A DNA stretch of 12,026 nt from Deltaproteobacteria bacterium (GCA_021778975.1 JAJYBO010000004.1:1-12026); one strand, 5' to 3'. Positions 1-8,161 are shown, counted from the first letter of the stretch. A program made the numbers and translations. The notes: generated by a model from the letters alone, not told the origin.

Positions 1-1
1 G

Positions 2-688
2 CTGCATGCGTTGAAAGCGCAGATAGACGCCATCCGGTTCAGACCGGACATCCGCGTGGTCATTATCACCGGCTCGGGTGAAAAAGCCTTTTGCGCCGGC
101 GCGGATCTCAAAGAGCGCGCTACCCTCACGCCCATGCAGGTCAAAGAATTTATTTTCACTATCCGCAATCTGTTCACATCCGTCGAACAGCTCAACAAAC
201 CCGTCATTGCCGCGGTCAACGGCGTCGCTCTGGGAGGTGGCGCCGAACTGGCGCTGGCCTGTGATATCCGGATCGCCGCCGAGAATGCAACCATGGGGCT
301 GACCGAAACCCGTCTGGCCATCATTCCCGGTGCGGGCGGAACCCAGCGGCTTCCCCGCCTTGTGGGCCGCGGAAAAGCGAAAGAATTGATTTTTACGGGC
401 CGGCGGGTGGACGCCCGGGAAGCGCTGTCCATCGGTCTGGTGAATCAGGTGAGCGACCCTGCGCAGTTGATGGATACCTGTCTGCAGATGGCTTCGATGA
501 TCTGTGAAACCGGTCCTGTCGCCATCGAGCAGGCCAAATACGCCATCAATCACGGTCTTGAAACCGATCTGGCCACCGGACTTGCCATCGAGTCGAATGC
601 TTACTGGGTGACCATTCCCACCCGCGACCGACTGGAAGGCCTCGCTGCATTTCGTGAAAAACGCAAACCCGTTTATACCGGCGAATGA
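2..688 (+). CDS. Enoyl-CoA hydratase/isomerase family protein, AUH-like (probable 3-methylglutaconyl-CoA hydratase), 5'-truncated by window edge
   Basis: This is a crotonase-fold hydratase that adds water across a 2-enoyl-CoA. The reading frame is open to base 2, and the residues before the first in-frame TTG (base 11) still read like the family, so the true start lies outside the window; about 228 of the usual ~260 residues are visible. The CoA/oxyanion segments CAGADLKE and ALGGGAELALACD are present, followed by GLTETRLAIIPGAGGTQRLP. Both catalytic glutamates of active hydratases appear to be kept (codons at 245-247 and 305-307). The MGLTET.LAIIPGAGGTQRLPR..G..KAKELIF stretch resembles AUH-type methylglutaconyl-CoA hydratase more than short-chain crotonase. 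The carboxylase gene follows after 57 bases, which supports a leucine-pathway role (inference). A generic beta-oxidation hydratase remains possible. Confidence 0.9.
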   Translation: MHALKAQIDAIRFRPDIRVVIITGSGEKAFCAGADLKERATLTPMQVKEFIFTIRNLFTSVEQLNKPVIAAVNGVALGGGAELALACDIRIAAENATMGLTETRLAIIPGAGGTQRLPRLVGRGKAKELIFTGRRVDAREALSIGLVNQVSDPAQLMDTCLQMASMICETGPVAIEQAKYAINHGLETDLATGLAIESNAYWVTIPTRDRLEGLAAFREKRKPVYTGE

Positions 689-732
689 TCGTATCGGGCA
701 GGGCTGCATGCAAAAGGGATGATTGATCTGCA

Positions 733-737
733 AAGGA
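733..737 (+). promoter_or_regulatory. Ribosome binding site deciding the carboxyltransferase start
   Basis: AAGGA lies 8 bases before ATG 746. The earlier in-frame ATG at 719 has its purine run (AAAAGGG) directly abutting the start codon, which is too close for initiation. I therefore prefer 746. Confidence 0.55.
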
Positions 738-745
738 TAAGAAAA

Positions 746-2338
746 ATGAACACCAATGGAATCTTTTGGGAAAATGAAGAGAAGAAACTCGATGCGCGGG
801 TGCATGAAGCCACATGGCCGGGAGGCCAGAAGGCGGTCGAACGGCTGGCGAAACAGGGAAAGCGTCCGGCCAGGGAGTTGATTCAGGAGCTGATCGATCC
901 GGAGACGTTTTTTTTCGAGCTGAGCCGTCTTGCCGGATTCGGTGTCCACTATCCGGGCGGTATCGAGGATGTGCCTTGCGGCGGCGTGATAACGGGCATC
1001 GGAAAAATCAACGGCAACTGGACGATGATCATCGCCAACGACAGCCGGGTCAAGGCGGGCACTTATTTCCCCATCACTCTCAAGAAACATCTTCGGGCGC
1101 AGGCCATTGCCGAACAGTGCGGCTTGAACTGCGTCTATATCGCCGATTCCGGCGGCGCGTTTCTGCCCATGCAGGCCGACGTTTTTCCGGATGACGGCCA
1201 TTTCGGCTCCATGTTTTACAATATGGCGCGTATGTCGGCCAAAGGGCTGAAGCAGATCACCATGAGCACCGGCGGCAATACGGCCGGCGGCGCTTATATC
1301 GTGTTCATGGCCTGCCAGTCCGTCATGATAGACCGGATGTCCTACTCGTTTCTGGGCGGCCCGCCTTTGGTGAAAATGGCGACCGGCGAGGAAATTTCCG
1401 CCGAAGATCTGGGCGGCGCGCGGGTTCATACCCACATATCGGGCGGCGCGGATCATTTCTGTGCGGATCAGTCCGAGGCGGTGATGCGGGTGCGGGAAAT
1501 TCTCGCGCTGGAGCCGCCGCAGGAAATTCACTCCCACCGGTATGCCGAAACGCCGCCGACGGTCTCACCGGAAACCATCTATGATCTCATGCCCGCCGCC
1601 ACCCAACAGGGAATAGACGGCCGGAAAATTCTGGAAGCCATCAGCGACGACAGTTATTTTATCGAGTACAAACAGCATTACGCCCCGGGCCGAGGAGACA
1701 ATCTGCTGACCGGAAAAATCCGTATCAAGGGTATTCCGATAGGGGTGATCGCGTCTAATTCCGTCGGCATCATTTTCGCCGAGGCCGCCCGAAAGGCTTC
1801 GGAATGGATTGTCCGGTGCTCCCAGGAAAAGACGCCGCTGCTTTTTCTTCAGAACGCTCCGGGGTATATGGTCGGATCGGAGTCCGAACATCAGGGCATC
1901 GGAAAATACGGCTCAGATATGGTCCGGGCCGTCTCCTGCGCTCAGGTGCCGCGGATTCAGCTTGTCATGGGCCCGGACAATGGGGCCGCGAACTACGGCA
2001 TGTGCGGCCGCGCCTATCGGCCTCATTTTCTGTTTTCCACCATGCGGGCGCGCACCGGCGTGATGAGCGGCCGAAGCGCGGCCGGCGTTCTTCTTTCCAT
2101 CGAGGAGAAAAACCGCGAAGTCAAGGGCAAGCCCATGACCGAGGCCGAGAAACAGGCGTTTCGTGAAAAAATGATTGAAAAATACGATGGAGAAGCCCAT
2201 CCTTTTGAGTGCGGGGCCAGGTTGCTGACAGACCGCGTTCTCAAGTTTTCGGAAATCAGAGACTGGCTGGCGATGGCGTTTGAAGTCAGCCTGCTGAAAC
2301 CCATCGGCGACCCTGCTTTCGGTAATTTCAGATTTTAA
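746..2338 (+). CDS. Acyl-CoA carboxylase carboxyltransferase (beta) subunit, methylcrotonyl-CoA carboxylase type
   Basis: This is the biotin-dependent carboxyltransferase subunit, transferring CO2 from carboxybiotin to an acyl-CoA. From ATG 746 it has 530 residues, matching bacterial MccB/LiuB (about 535). The N-terminal crotonase-like half shows KAGTYFPITLKKHLRAQ, DSGGAFLPMQADVFPD, HFGSMFYN, the oxyanion segment GGNTAGGAY and GPPLVKMATGEEISAEDLGG. The C-terminal half shows NYGMCGRAY and ends in GDPAFGNFRF. These blocks match methylcrotonyl-CoA carboxylase beta better than propionyl-CoA or acetyl-CoA carboxylases. It sits between an AUH-like hydratase and an HMG-CoA-lyase-like gene, the liu/mcc order. 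No biotin carboxylase/BCCP subunit is in the window; it may lie upstream. Geranyl-CoA carboxylase or another branched enoyl-CoA substrate cannot be excluded. An in-frame start at 719 would add nine residues. Confidence 0.87.
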   Translation: MNTNGIFWENEEKKLDARVHEATWPGGQKAVERLAKQGKRPARELIQELIDPETFFFELSRLAGFGVHYPGGIEDVPCGGVITGIGKINGNWTMIIANDSRVKAGTYFPITLKKHLRAQAIAEQCGLNCVYIADSGGAFLPMQADVFPDDGHFGSMFYNMARMSAKGLKQITMSTGGNTAGGAYIVFMACQSVMIDRMSYSFLGGPPLVKMATGEEISAEDLGGARVHTHISGGADHFCADQSEAVMRVREILALEPPQEIHSHRYAETPPTVSPETIYDLMPAATQQGIDGRKILEAISDDSYFIEYKQHYAPGRGDNLLTGKIRIKGIPIGVIASNSVGIIFAEAARKASEWIVRCSQEKTPLLFLQNAPGYMVGSESEHQGIGKYGSDMVRAVSCAQVPRIQLVMGPDNGAANYGMCGRAYRPHFLFSTMRARTGVMSGRSAAGVLLSIEEKNREVKGKPMTEAEKQAFREKMIEKYDGEAHPFECGARLLTDRVLKFSEIRDWLAMAFEVSLLKPIGDPAFGNFRF

Positions 2339-2349
2339 CTAAAATGAAA

Positions 2350-2374
2350 CCGGACGGCGTTTCGCGCATTCCGG
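2350..2374 (+). other. Small intercistronic hairpin
   Basis: CCGGA (2350-2354) pairs with TCCGG (2370-2374), with an inner GCG/CGC pair around TTT. It lies between the carboxyltransferase stop and the next ribosome binding site. No T-run follows, so it is more likely an mRNA-processing or stability element than a terminator, or it is chance. Confidence 0.3.
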
Positions 2375-2398
2375 CATGATGCAAGGAGATATGTCATT

Positions 2399-3553
2399 AT
2401 GACTGAATATGATTACTGGAAAATTTTCCCCAGAATGTCCCGGAAGGTCACGATCGGCGATATCACTATCCGGGACGGATTCCAGCACGAAGAAAAATTT
2501 GTTTCCACCGCCGCCAAGAAATATTATCTTGAAGAACTGATTTTCGCCGGGTGCCGGAACATCGAAGTGACCAATCTCGGCAATCCTTTTCTGATGCCCC
2601 AGTTTCGGGATGCGGAAGAACTGCTCGTCCATCTGCGCAGCGACAAATTCAAGCAAAAATGCGAGCGAAAGGGTATCCGCTATGAAGATATCTGCCTGAC
2701 CTGTATCACCATCCGCGAAAGCGCGGTGGATCGGGCGATCCGGCTCAAAGACAAAGGCATCGGGCCGGACCGGGTGCTGATGATGGTATCCACCGAGGAA
2801 GAACACCATTTCGCCAATTCCGGAACCACGCTTCCTGATTATTGGGCCGAGGCCGAACGGTGTATCCGGAAATGCACGGATGCCGGCATCCAGATGTGCG
2901 GAACGGTCAGCACGATCTGGGGAAGCCCTATCGGCGGGGCCACAGATATGAAGGACGCTGTGGAATTCACCCGGCGGTGGCTCGATATCGGCGCTCACGA
3001 TGTCGAGCACGCCGATCATGACGGCAGTGCGTCGGCGCCGGATGTCTATCGGTATTTTTCCATGATTCTGGACGCTATTCCGGATACCCGGCTGCATATC
3101 GCGCATTTTCATGAAACCAAACGGGTGGCGTCCGCATCGGTGCTGGCGGCGCTTCAGGCCGGCATCACCCATTTTGAGGCGACCCTGGGAGGGTTGGGCG
3201 GTCAGCCCGCCAATTTCCTAGACGACTGTCCGGTCAAGGGCACGGGCGATTATTATTATGATGATCCCCGGTATGTGGGGCTGGTCACGCTCGAGGACAC
3301 GCTGGTGCAGATTGATGAAATGGGTATCGAACACGGCTATGATGTGGATCGCATCCTCAAACTCGGAAAGCAGATGGAACGCACCATCGGGCGAAGACTG
3401 CGTTCCGAGGCCATTTTAAACGGCAGAACCTTAAAAGCCGGACACCCCAAATACGCCCGGCCCGGCCTGGTCAAACTCAAGACGAAACTCGGCGAAGAAC
3501 CCGGGCAAAAACTGCCCAAAGGCTGGAGCGACAAAGCAGCGCTGAAACTGTAA
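2399..3553 (+). CDS. HMG-CoA lyase-like DRE-TIM metallolyase (pyruvate carboxyltransferase domain), catalytic Cys replaced by Gln
   Basis: 384-residue TIM-barrel protein of the HMG-CoA lyase/isopropylmalate synthase superfamily. By position it should cleave HMG-CoA to acetyl-CoA and acetoacetate. The first-strand motif TIRDGFQHEE supplies Arg25 and metal-binding Asp26. The metal-binding HxH on the seventh strand is H236-F-H238. In HMG-CoA lyase the next loop reads GLGGCP with an essential Cys; here it reads GLGGQP, with Gln at residue 269. A further ~10 residues are inserted after it (DDCPVKGTGDYYYDD), and the protein is about 80 residues longer than typical bacterial HMG-CoA lyases. AAGGAG at 2383-2388 lies 10 bases before ATG 2399. 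Context supports HMG-CoA lyase; the missing Cys argues for a variant mechanism or another acyl-CoA lyase/synthase reaction. The fold is certain, the substrate is not. Confidence 0.78.
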   Translation: MTEYDYWKIFPRMSRKVTIGDITIRDGFQHEEKFVSTAAKKYYLEELIFAGCRNIEVTNLGNPFLMPQFRDAEELLVHLRSDKFKQKCERKGIRYEDICLTCITIRESAVDRAIRLKDKGIGPDRVLMMVSTEEEHHFANSGTTLPDYWAEAERCIRKCTDAGIQMCGTVSTIWGSPIGGATDMKDAVEFTRRWLDIGAHDVEHADHDGSASAPDVYRYFSMILDAIPDTRLHIAHFHETKRVASASVLAALQAGITHFEATLGGLGGQPANFLDDCPVKGTGDYYYDDPRYVGLVTLEDTLVQIDEMGIEHGYDVDRILKLGKQMERTIGRRLRSEAILNGRTLKAGHPKYARPGLVKLKTKLGEEPGQKLPKGWSDKAALKL

Positions 3554-3703
3554 CCACATATACTGCAAACGGGAACAATCTGCGCTTTTTGATCCCCCAC
3601 CCCAAACCTCCCCCGCTGGGGGGGAGCTTAAGGAAAACGTAGTTTGTAACCGCCTGGAGTATAACTTGGAAATGACCCGTATTTGACAGGAGCAAATAAC
3701 GAT
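3554..3703 (+). other. 150-bp spacer with C-rich/G-rich hairpin element before the regulator
   Basis: CTCCCCC (3608-3614) pairs with GGGGGAG (3620-3626) around a GCTGG loop, or the shorter CCCCC-GCT-GGGGG. It is preceded by the C-rich run CCCCCACCCCAAACC (3594-3608). The stretch looks like a dispersed GC-rich palindrome rather than a gene. It has no T-run, so it is not a canonical terminator. A possible -10-like TATAAC (3660-3665) lacks a convincing -35. The spacer is the widest break in the catabolic run and is where a regulator-controlled promoter would be expected (inference). Confidence 0.5.
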
Positions 3704-4342
3704 ATGGAAACATCAGATCAGATACCCCACATCAATGTGGACTATTTTTCAGACCTGACCGGCGATATTTCAGATTCCAGCCGGAAGGGCGTGGATGAAA
3801 TCGGTAAACGAATCAAAACCCTGAGAGAAGAAAAAGGGATTTCCCTCGAGGATCTTTCCGCCAGAACCGGGTTCGAAGCGGATTTACTGGCAAGAATCGA
3901 AAACAGCGATATTTACCCCCAGCTTGGAACTATCATCAAACTGTCCAAATCGCTGGACGCCGCATTTGGCCAGTTGATTTCCGGGACTGGCGACAAACCA
4001 TACGCCGTCACCCGGTTGAAAGATCAGAAAACCGTTTTCAGATCCACCTCGCAAAAAGGCCGGAAACATGTGTATTCGTATAAAAGCCTTGCGCCCGAAG
4101 TCCGGGGGCGGAGCATGGAGCCGTTGATGGTAACGCTTCAAGAAACGCCTGACAAAGAAGTTTCCACACATGACGGCGAGGAGTTCGTCTATGTTCTCAG
4201 TGGGCAGGTGCTGCTCGAAGTTGGCGAAGATCATTTTGAACTGACGCCTGGCGATAGCGCCTATTATCTGTCCAGCACACCGCACTGGATCGGTTCCAAA
4301 AGCGGGAACGCCACCATACTGGCCGTGATTTACGGACGATAG
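3704..4342 (+). CDS. XRE-family transcriptional regulator with C-terminal cupin sensor domain
   Basis: Cytoplasmic DNA-binding regulator of 212 residues. The XRE helix-turn-helix spans about residues 33-90 (IGKRIKTLREEKGISLEDL, then the recognition region through NSDIYPQLGTIIKLSKSL). A cupin_2 domain spans about 139-208, with THDGEEFVYVLSG, the turn TPGDSAYYLSSTPHW and His156, Glu160 and His194 as candidate ligand residues. The classical HxH is reduced to a single His, so metal binding is uncertain. I chose ATG 3704, with AGGAG 11 bases upstream; a TTG at 3683 would add seven residues but lacks its own ribosome binding site. It lies 95 bases before acetoacetyl-CoA synthetase on the same strand. 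By analogy with other XRE-cupin regulators beside catabolic genes, it probably senses a pathway metabolite and controls this cluster (inference). The ligand is unknown. Confidence 0.9.
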   Translation: METSDQIPHINVDYFSDLTGDISDSSRKGVDEIGKRIKTLREEKGISLEDLSARTGFEADLLARIENSDIYPQLGTIIKLSKSLDAAFGQLISGTGDKPYAVTRLKDQKTVFRSTSQKGRKHVYSYKSLAPEVRGRSMEPLMVTLQETPDKEVSTHDGEEFVYVLSGQVLLEVGEDHFELTPGDSAYYLSSTPHWIGSKSGNATILAVIYGR

Positions 4343-4437
4343 AATACCTTCGATCCGCCGTCGGCTGTCACAACGCCGCCGGCAACTGCCTGAACCATTG
4401 TCCGCCGCCAACCAGCCGAAAAAACGGGAGATACGCT

Positions 4438-6393
4438 ATGGGGAAATTATTGTGGAAGCCTTCTCAGGCCCAGATTCAGCAAAGTAATATGTATCGCTTC
4501 ATGACGGAAGTGAACGAAAAGTATGGCATGAATTTTTCAGAATATCCGGAACTCTGGCAATGGTCGGTGAACAATATTCCGGATTTCTGGAAGGAGATGT
4601 GGCGGTTTGCCGACATCAAAGCGTCGGATCCCTTTGTTTCGGTGATTGACGATGTCCATAAAATGCCGGGTGCGAAATGGTTTGACGGCGCGCGTCTCAA
4701 TTTCGCCGAAAATCTCCTCCGGTATCGGGATGGCCAGACGGCGCTGGTTTTCTGGGGCGAAGATCAGGTTCGCCGTGAACTGACCTATGCCGAACTATAC
4801 GCCGAAGTCGGTGCGGTTGCGGCGTCGCTGAAAAAAATGGGGGTTGTGGCCGGGGACCGCGTGGCGGGCTTTATGCCCAATATGCCCGAATCCATCATCG
4901 CCATGCTGGCGGCGTCCAGTATCGGCGCGGTCTGGTCTTCCTGCTCTCCGGATTTTGGCATCAAGGGGGTTCTGGATCGGTTCGGGCAGATCAAGCCCAA
5001 GGTGCTGTTCACCGCCAACGGCTATTTTTTCAAGGGTAAAAAGCTGGACTGCCTGGAGCGGATCCGGGATATCCTGAAACAGATCGCCTCGGTGGAACGC
5101 GTTGTGGTGGCGCCCTATACGGAAAAAACGCCGGATATCGCCGCAATACCCAACGCCGTGATGTATGATGCGTTCAAATCTGATGAAATTCGTTCAGAGA
5201 TTGAATTTACACAATTGCCTTTTGATCATCCATTGTATATTATGTACTCGTCTGGCACGACAGGACTGCCCAAATGTATGGTGCAGAGCGCCGGCGGCAT
5301 TCTCATCCAGCAGATGAAAGAACATCTCCTGCACACGGATCTGAAACGGAAAGATCATATTTTCTACTTCACCACCTGCGGTTGGATGATGTGGAACTGG
5401 CTGACATGCGCGCTTTCGGTGGGCGCCACCCTGATTCTGTATGACGGCAATCCCTTTCACCCCGGGCCGGAAGCCCTCTGGCGGATGGCTCAGGATGAAA
5501 AGATATCTGTATTCGGCACCAGCGCCGGGTATATCGCGGCATTGATGAATTCCGGGCTGAAACCGCGGCGGGCGTTCGATCTGTCATCTCTCAGAGCTTT
5601 GCTGTCAACCGGATCGCCCCTGTCAATGGAGGGATTCGATTTTGTGTATCAGGAAATCAAGCCGGATATTCAACTGGCGTCCATTTCCGGCGGCACCGAT
5701 ATCAACGGCTGCTTTGCCCTGGGAAACCCCATTGGCCCTGTATATGCCGGAGAACTTCAGTGTCGGGGGCTGGGGATGAAGGTTGAAGCCTTCGATGAAA
5801 CCGGAACGTCCGTCTGTAACCGGCAGGGGGAGCTGGTCTGCACCGCGCCGTCGCCGTCCATGCCCATCTATTTCTGGGATGATCCGGAAGGAAAGAAATA
5901 CCATTCCGCGTATTTTGATGTCTATCCCGGCATATGGCGTCACGGCGATTACATCGAAATCAACGATCGGGGCGGGGTCGTCATATACGGGCGTTCGGAC
6001 GCCACCCTGAACCCTGGAGGCGTTCGTATCGGAACCGCGGAAATCTACCGTCAGGTGGAAATGCTCGATGAGATCGAAGACAGCCTGGTGGTGGGGCAGA
6101 ACTGGAAGAACGATGTTCGGGTAATCCTTTTTGTCAAGATGACGGCGGGATATGCGCTGACCGACGAGATACGAAACAATATCCGCAATACCATCCGGGT
6201 CAATGCTTCCCCGCGCCACGTTCCGGCCAAAATCATCGAGGTTCCGGATGTTCCTTATACCCTGAACATGAAAAAAGTGGAGCTTGCCGTTAAAAAAACC
6301 ATCCAGGGAGAGGAGGTGCTGAACAAGGACGCTCTTAAAAATCCAACCATTCTGGATTATTATGCCAAGTTAACAGAACTTCGGGAAGACTGA
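4438..6393 (+). CDS. aacS: Acetoacetyl-CoA synthetase (acetoacetate--CoA ligase)
   Basis: ATP-dependent enzyme that joins acetoacetate to CoA through an acyl-adenylate. At 651 residues it has normal AACS length. The N-terminal segment (WKPSQAQIQQSNMYRF, then a Trp-rich DFWKEMWRF and WFDGARLNFAENLL) is typical of the AACS/acetyl-CoA synthetase branch. The adenylate-forming P-loop is YSSGTTGLPK at residues 270-279. SISGGTDINGCF and IWRHGDYIEI form the ATP-binding core. The C-terminal lid carries PYTLNMKKVELAVKK with the catalytic Lys near 612; many relatives have Gly where this has Met611. GGGAG at 4426-4430 is 7 bases before the start. Following a lyase that would release acetoacetate, it supplies acetoacetyl-CoA for thiolysis at an ATP cost, instead of using a CoA transferase (inference). 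The family call is very secure. Confidence 0.95.
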   Translation: MGKLLWKPSQAQIQQSNMYRFMTEVNEKYGMNFSEYPELWQWSVNNIPDFWKEMWRFADIKASDPFVSVIDDVHKMPGAKWFDGARLNFAENLLRYRDGQTALVFWGEDQVRRELTYAELYAEVGAVAASLKKMGVVAGDRVAGFMPNMPESIIAMLAASSIGAVWSSCSPDFGIKGVLDRFGQIKPKVLFTANGYFFKGKKLDCLERIRDILKQIASVERVVVAPYTEKTPDIAAIPNAVMYDAFKSDEIRSEIEFTQLPFDHPLYIMYSSGTTGLPKCMVQSAGGILIQQMKEHLLHTDLKRKDHIFYFTTCGWMMWNWLTCALSVGATLILYDGNPFHPGPEALWRMAQDEKISVFGTSAGYIAALMNSGLKPRRAFDLSSLRALLSTGSPLSMEGFDFVYQEIKPDIQLASISGGTDINGCFALGNPIGPVYAGELQCRGLGMKVEAFDETGTSVCNRQGELVCTAPSPSMPIYFWDDPEGKKYHSAYFDVYPGIWRHGDYIEINDRGGVVIYGRSDATLNPGGVRIGTAEIYRQVEMLDEIEDSLVVGQNWKNDVRVILFVKMTAGYALTDEIRNNIRNTIRVNASPRHVPAKIIEVPDVPYTLNMKKVELAVKKTIQGEEVLNKDALKNPTILDYYAKLTELRED

Positions 6394-6428
6394 AACCATT
6401 TAACGAAAAAATCAAAGGGGAGAGTTTT

Positions 6429-8108
6429 ATGCAGATACCGCAGTTTGAGGTAGGAAAAACCACCATCGGTCAGCTTGTGGATATTGTTGCGGACCAGTTC
6501 GGAGACAGCAAGGCGCTGAAATATCACAAGCTGGGAATTGATTACGATTACCGTCAGTTCAGAGATATCTGCAATCAGTGCGCCAAAGCGTTCATGGCGC
6601 TGGGAATTCAAAAAGGCGAACACATCGCCATCTGGGCCAACAATGTTCCCGAATGGGTGCTGACGCAGTTCAGCACCGCCAAGATGGGGGCGGTGCTGGT
6701 CACGGTCAACACCAATTACCGCAGTTTCGAGCTGGAATATCTGATGAAGCAGTCGGATTCAACCACCCTGATCATGATTGGCGGCGTCAGAGAGCCTGAT
6801 GAATATCTCAAAGTCGTTTATGATGTCTGTCCGGAACTCAAAACCAGTGAACCCGGAAAGCTCAAGAGCGAAAAGCTGCCGCTCTTTAAAAACGCTATCT
6901 TTATCGGCAAGGAAAAACATCCCGGCATGTTCACCTGGGATGAGGTCATGGCCATGAGTTCAAAGGTCAGCGATGCGGAGCTGAAAGCCCGTCAGGATTC
7001 CATGGATCCGGATGATGTCATCAACATGCAATACACCTCCGGAACCACGGGGTTTCCCAAAGGCGTTCAGCTTTCCCACACGAACCTGCTCGGCAACGCT
7101 GTCAGCACGGCCGAGTGTATGAAACTGACCTGCAAGGACACTATGTGCATTCCGGTGCCATTCTTTCACTGTTTCGGGTGCGTTCTGGGCACGCTGAACT
7201 GTCTGGTTTCCGCCGCCGCGATGGCCCCGATTGTCGCTTTCAAGGCGTCGGACGTTCTGGAAACCATCGAGGCTTCCCAGTGTTCGGTGTTGCACGGGGT
7301 TCCCACCATGTTTATTGCCGAGCTGGAAGAACTGAAAAACAAGAAATACGATACATCGCACCTGCGCACCGGTATCATGGCCGGTTCTCCCTGTCCTATC
7401 GAGGTGATGAAACAGGTGGTCGGTGTGATGGGGGCTTCGGAAATGACCATTGTCTATGGCCAGACGGAATCTTCTCCGGGCATTACTCAGACCCGCGGCG
7501 AAGATTCTCTGGAGCTTCGGGTCAGCACCGTCGGAAGGGCGCTTCCCAACGTGGAGGTCAAGATTGTGGATCCGGCGACCGGCGAAGAAGTTCCCCGCGG
7601 CGTTCAGGGCGAACTCTGCTCTCGCGGGTATCATGTCATGAAGGGCTATTACAAAAATCCCGAAGCCACGGCCAAAGCCGTTGATGCCGATAAATGGCTG
7701 CATACGGGCGATCTGGCGGTGATGGATGAAAAGGGATACTGCAAAATTACGGGACGCATTAAAGACATGATCATCCGCGGCGGAGAAAATATCTATCCGC
7801 GTGAAATCGAAGAGTTTTTCTACACATATCCCAAAATCAAGGACGTTCAGGTCATCGGCGTTCCCAGTAAAAAATACGGCGAGGAAGTGGTGGCCTATCT
7901 TCAGGTCAAACCCGGTGAAAAAGTGACCGAAGAGGAACTTCTCGCCTTTTGTAAGAATAAAATTTCGTTCCACAAAATTCCGGCCTTTTTCTTCTTTGTC
8001 AACGAATATCCGACAACCGCGAGTGGTAAAATCCAGAAATACAAGCTGCGGGAAGACGCCACCAAAGCGCTGAAACGTGAAGAAGATGCTGAGGTCAAAA
8101 CCGCGTAA
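6429..8108 (+). CDS. AMP-forming acyl-CoA synthetase (ACSF2/FadD-like)
   Basis: 559-residue adenylate-forming ligase that activates a carboxylic acid to its CoA thioester. The P-loop YTSGTTGFPK is at residues 202-211. The core follows with PFFHCFG, GVPTMFIAEL, VYGQTESSPG, LHTGDLAVMDEKGYCKITGR and KDMIIRGGENIYPREIEEF. The lid ends in PTTASGKIQKYKLRE with catalytic Lys534. Overall layout fits ACSF2-type medium-chain or generic fatty acyl-CoA synthetases. Substrate cannot be read from sequence; next to a leucine-type pathway, isovalerate or another short/branched acid is an attractive guess (inference). GGGGAG sits 6 bases before ATG 6429, and only 35 bases separate it from the AACS stop, so the two are probably cotranscribed. 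A poly-aromatic stretch AFFFFV lies just before the lid motif. Confidence 0.92.
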   Translation: MQIPQFEVGKTTIGQLVDIVADQFGDSKALKYHKLGIDYDYRQFRDICNQCAKAFMALGIQKGEHIAIWANNVPEWVLTQFSTAKMGAVLVTVNTNYRSFELEYLMKQSDSTTLIMIGGVREPDEYLKVVYDVCPELKTSEPGKLKSEKLPLFKNAIFIGKEKHPGMFTWDEVMAMSSKVSDAELKARQDSMDPDDVINMQYTSGTTGFPKGVQLSHTNLLGNAVSTAECMKLTCKDTMCIPVPFFHCFGCVLGTLNCLVSAAAMAPIVAFKASDVLETIEASQCSVLHGVPTMFIAELEELKNKKYDTSHLRTGIMAGSPCPIEVMKQVVGVMGASEMTIVYGQTESSPGITQTRGEDSLELRVSTVGRALPNVEVKIVDPATGEEVPRGVQGELCSRGYHVMKGYYKNPEATAKAVDADKWLHTGDLAVMDEKGYCKITGRIKDMIIRGGENIYPREIEEFFYTYPKIKDVQVIGVPSKKYGEEVVAYLQVKPGEKVTEEELLAFCKNKISFHKIPAFFFFVNEYPTTASGKIQKYKLREDATKALKREEDAEVKTA

Positions 8109-8139
8109 ATACTCTCCACTATAGAAATACCATTCCAAA

Positions 8140-8161
8140 GGGCAACCACACGGGGTTGCCC
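8140..8161 (+). terminator. Perfect 8-bp hairpin after the acyl-CoA synthetase (possible terminator)
   Basis: GGGCAACC (8140-8147) and GGTTGCCC (8154-8161) form a perfect stem with a six-base loop, 31 bases after the ligase stop. The position suits transcription termination, but no T-run follows. It could equally be a dispersed palindromic element. Confidence 0.35.

Noticed and set aside
719..745. Earlier ATG start for the carboxyltransferase
   Set aside because: Its purine-rich run abuts the ATG, while ATG 746 has AAGGA at 8-base spacing. The nine extra residues are not family-like, though they cannot be fully excluded.
2391..2402. Three-codon mini-ORF (ATG TCA TTA TGA) overlapping the lyase-like start
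   Set aside because: Its ATG is only two bases from the ribosome binding site, so translation is unlikely; chance is the simplest explanation.
2339..3172. 277-codon open frame on the - strand
   Set aside because: It is antisense to the lyase-like gene, rich in Pro/Arg/His as expected from reverse reading of GC-rich codons, and has no family motif.
3683..3688. TTGACA as a -35 promoter box for the regulator
   Set aside because: No -10-like hexamer occurs at proper spacing, and initiation would fall inside the coding sequence. The adjacent AGGAG works as the ribosome binding site.
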